A stretch of DNA of 64,000 bases from Gemmatimonas aurantiaca. Its GTDB lineage: Bacteria > Gemmatimonadota > Gemmatimonadetes > Gemmatimonadales > Gemmatimonadaceae. The stretch is taken from contig NZ_JBBCJO010000005.1 of the NCBI RefSeq assembly GCF_037190085.1, forward strand, positions 620,001-684,000, read 5' to 3'. A program made the translations under genes and the position numbers. Positions 59,342-64,000 of this stretch are shown here, piece by piece (position 1 is the first letter of the stretch; the number at the start of each line of letters is the position of its first letter). The notes below the pieces were generated by a model. It saw only the letters and a list, made by a program, of their open reading frames with translations. It ran no database searches and was not told where the DNA came from.

Positions 59342-59749
59342 GTGGGATTCGAGTCGTCGCAGATGGCGCGTCGCCGGTTGGCGGTACTGGCCGCCACCAA
59401 CAGCAGGGTCCAGGAGGCGTTGGCCCCGTCGGGGTTCCCCGGCTTCGGTCCGTCGGAGGAAAAACCGCAGCCCACGCGCGGCGAACGCGACCGTGAGCGC
59501 ACCACCGCGGCACCGTTTGCGTCGTCCGCGCTGGCCCGCCAGCTCGAGGATCTCGCGCGCGACATCGTCGCCACGCCCGGCGCCGGTGGTGCGCTCCTGG
59601 CGGCCTATGCGGCCCAGGCCCGCGCACTCACCATGGTGCTGGAAGCCGCGCGTCGTGCCAACGCCGAACCGCTGCCCGAAGCCGTCATGACGGCCGTGCA
59701 GGAGGCACTGGCTACGCCAACACCCATGCCGGGACTGCTGGCGGGCTGA
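59342..59749 (+). CDS. hypothetical protein (135 residues)
   Basis: The N-terminal part is Arg/Ser/Pro-rich and the C-terminal half is an Ala-rich helical stretch (LARQLEDLARDIVAT, LLAAYAAQARALTMVLEAARRA). No family is recognised. A GTG start has GGAGA at six bases and is used here; an ATG at 59318 would add eight residues. A small hairpin GCTGAT-CGGGA-ATCAGC spans its stop and that of the convergent neighbour. Confidence 0.45.
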   Translation: MGFESSQMARRRLAVLAATNSRVQEALAPSGFPGFGPSEEKPQPTRGERDRERTTAAPFASSALARQLEDLARDIVATPGAGGALLAAYAAQARALTMVLEAARRANAEPLPEAVMTAVQEALATPTPMPGLLAG

Positions 59750-59756
59750 TCGGGAA

Positions 59757-62072
59757 TCAGCGCTGCAGCGTCCAGATGGCAATCACCCCGCACCACAGAT
59801 TCTCGCCCGTCGAGCCGAACTGCAGGGGAATGCGGGCGGGGCCGAGATAGACCTCCACGGCGTAGATGTCCGTGAGCGGGATCGCGTCCAGGCTCGTGTC
59901 GAGAGGTCGCAGCACATTGTCGACCATGACCCGGAGCACGCAGACCGTGCCCCCGGTCCCTTCCTGGAGCGAGGCGTTTCCTCCTCGACGCGAGACGGCC
60001 ATCATGCCGCCGTCCCGTGACGTGACGTCGATGCCACGCACCGGACGCAGCAGGTCGGAGAGCAGCGAGGCGCGCTCCCGCTGGATATCGGCTCGCCGGA
60101 TCGCGGCATTGGGAACGCCGCGGCGAATGCGCTCGTCGATCTCGGTCTGACGTGCTTCATTGCGGCGGGCCGTGGTCCGCAGCGTCTCGAGCATCCTGTT
60201 CGTGTTGCGGAGCTGCACGTCCACATCGTTCTCTCCTCCCGACAGCTGCAATCGACGGGAGACGGGTTCGAGACCGGCCTGTCGCACCAGGAGATCGACG
60301 GTGTCCGCCACCGTGGTCAGTCGCACGACGCCCTCCACGTCAGTCGTCATGAGCGTATCGCTCGTCGCGGTGGACAGAATCACCTCGGCGCCGTGGATGG
60401 GCGCGCCGGATCCATCGCGCACGCGCACCGCCAGCAGTGCCGACGAGGCGCCCCCGCCCCCCGCTGCTTCCGCCGCCGCGATCTCTACGGCCTGCTGAGC
60501 CTCGCGGGCGGCGCCGGCCAGCTGGCCGAGCGGCACGGTGAGCCGCACACTCTCATGCAGCGTCGATGGCGCAAGGCGCACCGTCGACATGATGCCGGTG
60601 CGACGCTCGATCACGGTGCCCACCTGCACCGGTGTTTCCAGGGGAATCGGACACAGCACGAATCGTCCGTCCACGGTGGTCCGGGTCTCGGCGCGGTCAT
60701 CCCGGTATCCCAGGAGACTTCCGTCGGCCAGCACCACCCGCCAACTCGCGCGCACCGGCACACCGACCAGCGGTGCGCCGCTCGGACCGATGACGCGCCC
60801 GGAGATGGCGCCGCGTTCAGGAGCCCGCAGCCCGCCACAGCTGCCTTCGAGCAGACTCGACACCGCCTCGCGATCGGCCTGCTCCCGACTGGCCTGCTGC
60901 TGCTGGGCCCACAGACGTTCCGCCTCCTCGGCCCGCCGCGTCTCCGCGCTGTCCACGAACAGGACCGCCGAGGAGAGGCGTACATTCATCACCACGCCCC
61001 CGCTGACGTGCACCCGCTCGAGGCGCCGGAAACTCTGCTCCGGTGCCGCCTGCCGCGACAAGTCGGGACCGATGCGCGACTCGGAGGTCTGTGGCATGCG
61101 GATCTGCCAGTTGCGCACGAACCAGATCCCCGAGGTCGTCGTATCGAACGCCACAGTGCCGCCGATGCGTCCTTCCCGGTCTTCGGCGGTCGGTGGGTCG
61201 TAGTGGTAGACCACTTCGTGCAGCACCGTCGATCCCGGGCGCATCCAGATCGTGCCGCTGATATCGCGGACACGATCCCGCCGGATCACCGGGCGGAACT
61301 GGATGCCGAGTGCATCGGGGTGTGTGGAATCACCTTGAACCACCTGGAAGCAGTGCAGGTCGGAGAAATGCCGGGAAAGCAGGACATGGGCATCGGGCGC
61401 GTGATACGTGATGCTGTCACCTTCCGGCACGACGTAGCCGACACGGGCCAGCGAATCGATCGCGATGCTGACGAATGGGCTGGTGGACGCGCGGACTTCG
61501 ATCGCGTTGGCTTCCACCCCGGCCTCACCTCCCTTCCGGTCTTCCAGGCGCCGGTATCGACGGTAGGTGGCTCTGGACTCGCCGTCAGGGGTCGTGGACA
61601 CACTGGCCAGGAACGCCGTGCGAGCCTCCGCGAGCAGCTGCCCCACCAACGTCGTGCTGTCGGGCCGCCGGCGGCATCCACTCGACGCACGGACATCGAA
61701 TCGGGCGAGTTGGATCGGCTGTTCGGAAACGACGATCGGTTCGGATATCGTCTCACCAGCCCCGATCCGGAAGGGCCCCCGCACGAGCGGACGCTGTCCC
61801 ACCCGCAGGACGCGCACGCGATACACTCCGGCCCCGGGGGCCTGCAGCAGATAGTGTCCCGTCGCCGAGGTCGTACCACGGGCCAGAATCGTATCGCGGG
61901 ACTCACCCAGCAGCAGCACGAGGGCACCGCCCACCGGAGCCCTGGAGCCTTCATGCGTGAGCGTGCCGCTCAGACGCTGCGCCTGCACGCCGGAGGCGAG
62001 AGACAGCAGGCACCCTGCGATCGACAGAGTCCGTACACGCCTGCCTGACATTGGCGAAAGGAGTCGTTGCAT
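59757..62072 (-). CDS. exported protein with carboxypeptidase-regulatory and TonB-plug-like domains (paralogue 1)
   Basis: The 771-residue protein has a signal peptide (ending VQAQ), an N-terminal regulatory-like beta domain (RLSGTLTHEGSRAPVGGALVLLLGE), a long middle, two more such domains (ISGRVIGPSGAPLVGVPV, VRVRDGSGAPIHGAEV), and a C-terminal plug-like segment (LLSDLLRPVRGIDV, CVLRVMVDNV, IYAVEVYLGP) that stops before any barrel. It is paralogous to the adjacent gene. A surface or envelope role is likely; function is unknown. The start ATG lacks a Shine-Dalgarno. Confidence 0.75.
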   Translation of the reverse strand: MQRLLSPMSGRRVRTLSIAGCLLSLASGVQAQRLSGTLTHEGSRAPVGGALVLLLGESRDTILARGTTSATGHYLLQAPGAGVYRVRVLRVGQRPLVRGPFRIGAGETISEPIVVSEQPIQLARFDVRASSGCRRRPDSTTLVGQLLAEARTAFLASVSTTPDGESRATYRRYRRLEDRKGGEAGVEANAIEVRASTSPFVSIAIDSLARVGYVVPEGDSITYHAPDAHVLLSRHFSDLHCFQVVQGDSTHPDALGIQFRPVIRRDRVRDISGTIWMRPGSTVLHEVVYHYDPPTAEDREGRIGGTVAFDTTTSGIWFVRNWQIRMPQTSESRIGPDLSRQAAPEQSFRRLERVHVSGGVVMNVRLSSAVLFVDSAETRRAEEAERLWAQQQQASREQADREAVSSLLEGSCGGLRAPERGAISGRVIGPSGAPLVGVPVRASWRVVLADGSLLGYRDDRAETRTTVDGRFVLCPIPLETPVQVGTVIERRTGIMSTVRLAPSTLHESVRLTVPLGQLAGAAREAQQAVEIAAAEAAGGGGASSALLAVRVRDGSGAPIHGAEVILSTATSDTLMTTDVEGVVRLTTVADTVDLLVRQAGLEPVSRRLQLSGGENDVDVQLRNTNRMLETLRTTARRNEARQTEIDERIRRGVPNAAIRRADIQRERASLLSDLLRPVRGIDVTSRDGGMMAVSRRGGNASLQEGTGGTVCVLRVMVDNVLRPLDTSLDAIPLTDIYAVEVYLGPARIPLQFGSTGENLWCGVIAIWTLQR

Positions 62073-62096
62073 GGGAATGACCGATGGTGGCTCGCG

Positions 62097-64000
62097 TCAG
62101 TGCGAGCGTGTCCAGACAGCGATGAGACCGCACCAGAGATCATTGCGCATGCCGGCAAACTGCGGCGGAATGCGCCCGGGTGCGAACAATTCCACCGCGT
62201 AAACCTCCATCGGGGGAATGGCTTCGAGATCGTACTTCTCCGGCAGGAGGACATTGTCCAGCATCACGCGAAGAACACATTCCCGCAGGGGATCCAGCAG
62301 ACTGGGCCGACTGCCGCGACTGGAGATCGGTACGTACGTGCCTTCCACGGTGGTGCCGATCGACACGCCCCGCATGCGCCGGATCATCTGCAGCAACGAG
62401 ATCGGATTGACCTTGTCGATGTACTCGCGCCGCACGAAGTCGTTGGGCACGCCGTCGCGAATGCGCCTGTCGATCTCGGCCTCGCGCGCGCTCACCGGTC
62501 GCTCGGCCACGGTATGCACCCTGTCCAGCACGGTGCCCGTCGCCCGCATCTGCAGAGAGACCTCATTCTCTCCCGACGTCAGGAGCAGGAGATAGGTCTC
62601 GGCCTCGAACCCGACCTGGCGCACCTGCAGCTCGACCGTGTCCGGCGGCAGCGTCTCGAATCGCGCCGCGCCGAAAGCGTCCGTACGTCGCACGACTTCC
62701 GTGCCGCGGGTGAAGAGCGCCACTTCGGCATCGCGCGCGACACTGTCGTTGGCCGCGCGCACACGGACCGTCAGGCGCGCCATGGCAGCGGCGGCGGCCG
62801 TGCTGGTCGGCGCTGCGGTGCCGGCACCGAACGCCTGGATGGCTGCCTGACGGGCGGCCTGCACTTCCGTCTCGGCCTCGGCGAAGCGCAATGCCGCGCT
62901 GTCCACGAACAACGTCTGTCTCCCCACGCGCATGTCGAGCACATCACCGCCACTCACCACGATGCCGACCAATTCCTGGCTCACCCGCCCGGCCACCGGC
63001 CGGCGGCCCAGCACGGCGTTGAGGCGATGGAGCACCAGACGCGGCAGGCGCAGGGCGTAGGAACGCACGAACCAGGTGCCCGCCGAAGTGGTGGCAAATT
63101 CGACCATCCCGCCGATGCCGGCCTTCTCCTCGTCGCGGCTCACCGGGTCGTACTGGAATTCCACCACCCGCGGGACCGCGGAATCGGGACGCATCCAGAT
63201 GGTGCCGCGGATGTCGACCACGCCACGTCTCCGCGCGATGGGCTTGAACGCGATCCCCATCGCGCCGGTGTTGCCACCCACACCTTCGACCACCTGGAAA
63301 CAATGGGTCTCGAGGAAGTGCCTCGACAGCAGCACTTCCGCATCGGGGGCGCGGTACACCACGCTGTCGCCCTCGAGGACCACATAGCCCACGCGGGCCA
63401 GCGAATCGGGGGACAGGCTCATGAAGGGCCGGGCGCTGGCCCGTGTGACCGTGCTGCCCTGCTCTTCGCCAGCCGGTTCCCCGCGCAGATCCTCGGGACG
63501 CGTGTACAATCGATAGGAAGCACGTGGTTCACCGTCCGGAAGCGCCGACACGCTGGCCAGAAAGGCCGTACGGGCCTCAGTCAGCAGTTGCCCCGCCAGC
63601 GTGGCAGGGCCGGGATTGTTCCGGCAACGCGACTCGGCGCGCACATCGAATTGCGCCAGTTGCACGGGCATCTCGCTCACGACGATGCTCACATCGGTGG
63701 TCGTCATGGCGCCAACGGGCCATGGTCCCTGCACGATGGGGCGATGACCGATGCGCAGGACGCGAATCCGGTACGTGCCGGGAACCGGCGCCGTCAGCAG
63801 AAAGCGCCCACTGCCCGACGTCACCCCGCGCGCGAAGACGGAATCACCCGTCTCCTGCAGCAGCAGGACCACGGCGCCCGCGACAGGCGATCCCGAGACA
63901 TCGCGGGTGACCGTGCCCGTGATACGCTGCGCACCGGCCGGCCGCGGGGCGACGAACGGCAGGACGCACGTCAGGACAAACAGCAGGACGCGCGCACGGG
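62097..64000 (-). CDS. exported protein with carboxypeptidase-regulatory and TonB-plug-like domains (paralogue 2, 5-prime end cut)
   Basis: The frame is open through the window edge; the visible part (about 634 codons) begins inside a signal peptide (VLLFVLTCVLPFVAP, then AGAQRITGTVTRD), so only the start codon and a few residues are missing. It matches paralogue 1 in order of blocks: a regulatory domain, LASVSALPDGEPR, HCFQVVEG, a second regulatory domain, and a plug-like end LLQMIRRMRGVSI, CVLRVMLDNVL, VYAVELFAPGRI and DLWCGLIAVWT. No barrel domain follows. It is 24 bases upstream of paralogue 1 and probably co-transcribed. Confidence 0.75.
   Translation of the reverse strand, partial: RARVLLFVLTCVLPFVAPRPAGAQRITGTVTRDVSGSPVAGAVVLLLQETGDSVFARGVTSGSGRFLLTAPVPGTYRIRVLRIGHRPIVQGPWPVGAMTTTDVSIVVSEMPVQLAQFDVRAESRCRNNPGPATLAGQLLTEARTAFLASVSALPDGEPRASYRLYTRPEDLRGEPAGEEQGSTVTRASARPFMSLSPDSLARVGYVVLEGDSVVYRAPDAEVLLSRHFLETHCFQVVEGVGGNTGAMGIAFKPIARRRGVVDIRGTIWMRPDSAVPRVVEFQYDPVSRDEEKAGIGGMVEFATTSAGTWFVRSYALRLPRLVLHRLNAVLGRRPVAGRVSQELVGIVVSGGDVLDMRVGRQTLFVDSAALRFAEAETEVQAARQAAIQAFGAGTAAPTSTAAAAAMARLTVRVRAANDSVARDAEVALFTRGTEVVRRTDAFGAARFETLPPDTVELQVRQVGFEAETYLLLLTSGENEVSLQMRATGTVLDRVHTVAERPVSAREAEIDRRIRDGVPNDFVRREYIDKVNPISLLQMIRRMRGVSIGTTVEGTYVPISSRGSRPSLLDPLRECVLRVMLDNVLLPEKYDLEAIPPMEVYAVELFAPGRIPPQFAGMRNDLWCGLIAVWTRSH

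Overview
The window reads as chromosomal DNA of a high-GC, Gram-negative-type bacterium, most probably a member of the Gemmatimonadota (Gemmatimonas-like). Grounds for this are a Sec-type (clade II) nitrous oxide reductase cluster, many secreted or lipoprotein genes that are typical of that phylum (S9, M28 and penicillin-acylase hydrolases, TonB-plug/carboxypeptidase-regulatory proteins), strong GC3 bias, and weak or absent Shine-Dalgarno sites at many genes. The taxonomic call is an inference from gene content; no rRNA or tRNA gene was found. No insertion sequence, prophage or CRISPR array was seen.

Layout. 0-13 kb (minus strand): a housekeeping block tilS-hpt-ftsH-cdaA-DUF2723-yggS-divIVA-PNP-ileS-dksA-like, with several 4-5 bp start/stop overlaps. 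13-14.7 kb: small membrane, lipoprotein and PH-like genes. 14.7-16.5 kb: glnK-amtB. 16.8-25.7 kb: a nitrous oxide respiration locus, with a polytopic His-bearing membrane protein, an NsrR regulator, and nosZ-nosB-like-nosL-nosD-nosF-nosY followed by a cupredoxin lipoprotein. 25.7-34.7 kb: a glycosyltransferase, a nitronate-monooxygenase-like enzyme, a penicillin acylase homologue, a secreted lectin-like protein and an SDR-PEP synthase pair. 34.7-41 kb: secreted peptidases, a DUF4403 lipoprotein, a Gly/Met-rich exported protein, and a 480-bp gap with a candidate structured RNA. 41-45.8 kb: threonine operon thrA-thrC plus a coupled SDR-like gene. 46-51.6 kb: glycogen metabolism (glgP, glgA, GH57/DUF3536). 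51.6-57.3 kb: an aminotransferase facing a tightly coupled four-gene operon of two ATP-grasp ligases, a C26 amidohydrolase and a GCS2 ligase. 57.3-59.8 kb: an AT-rich gap with DnaA-box-like sites, then unknown genes. 59.8-64 kb: two tandem paralogous surface proteins, the last cut off by the window end.

How the parts work together. The nos locus looks like a self-contained N2O-to-N2 module: catalytic NosZ, copper delivery (NosL), the NosDFY maturation transporter, a NosB-like membrane partner, a candidate electron-donor cupredoxin and a nitric-oxide-sensing NsrR transcribed divergently. The operon at 53-57.3 kb is the best candidate for an undescribed pathway: it holds the enzyme classes needed to build and trim a small amide or peptide-like metabolite. 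Other points of note are an isoleucyl-tRNA synthetase of the eukaryote-like type with a GXHH signature in place of HXGH, a P-II protein lacking the uridylylated tyrosine, and a pseudoknotted intergenic RNA candidate near 37.2-37.5 kb.
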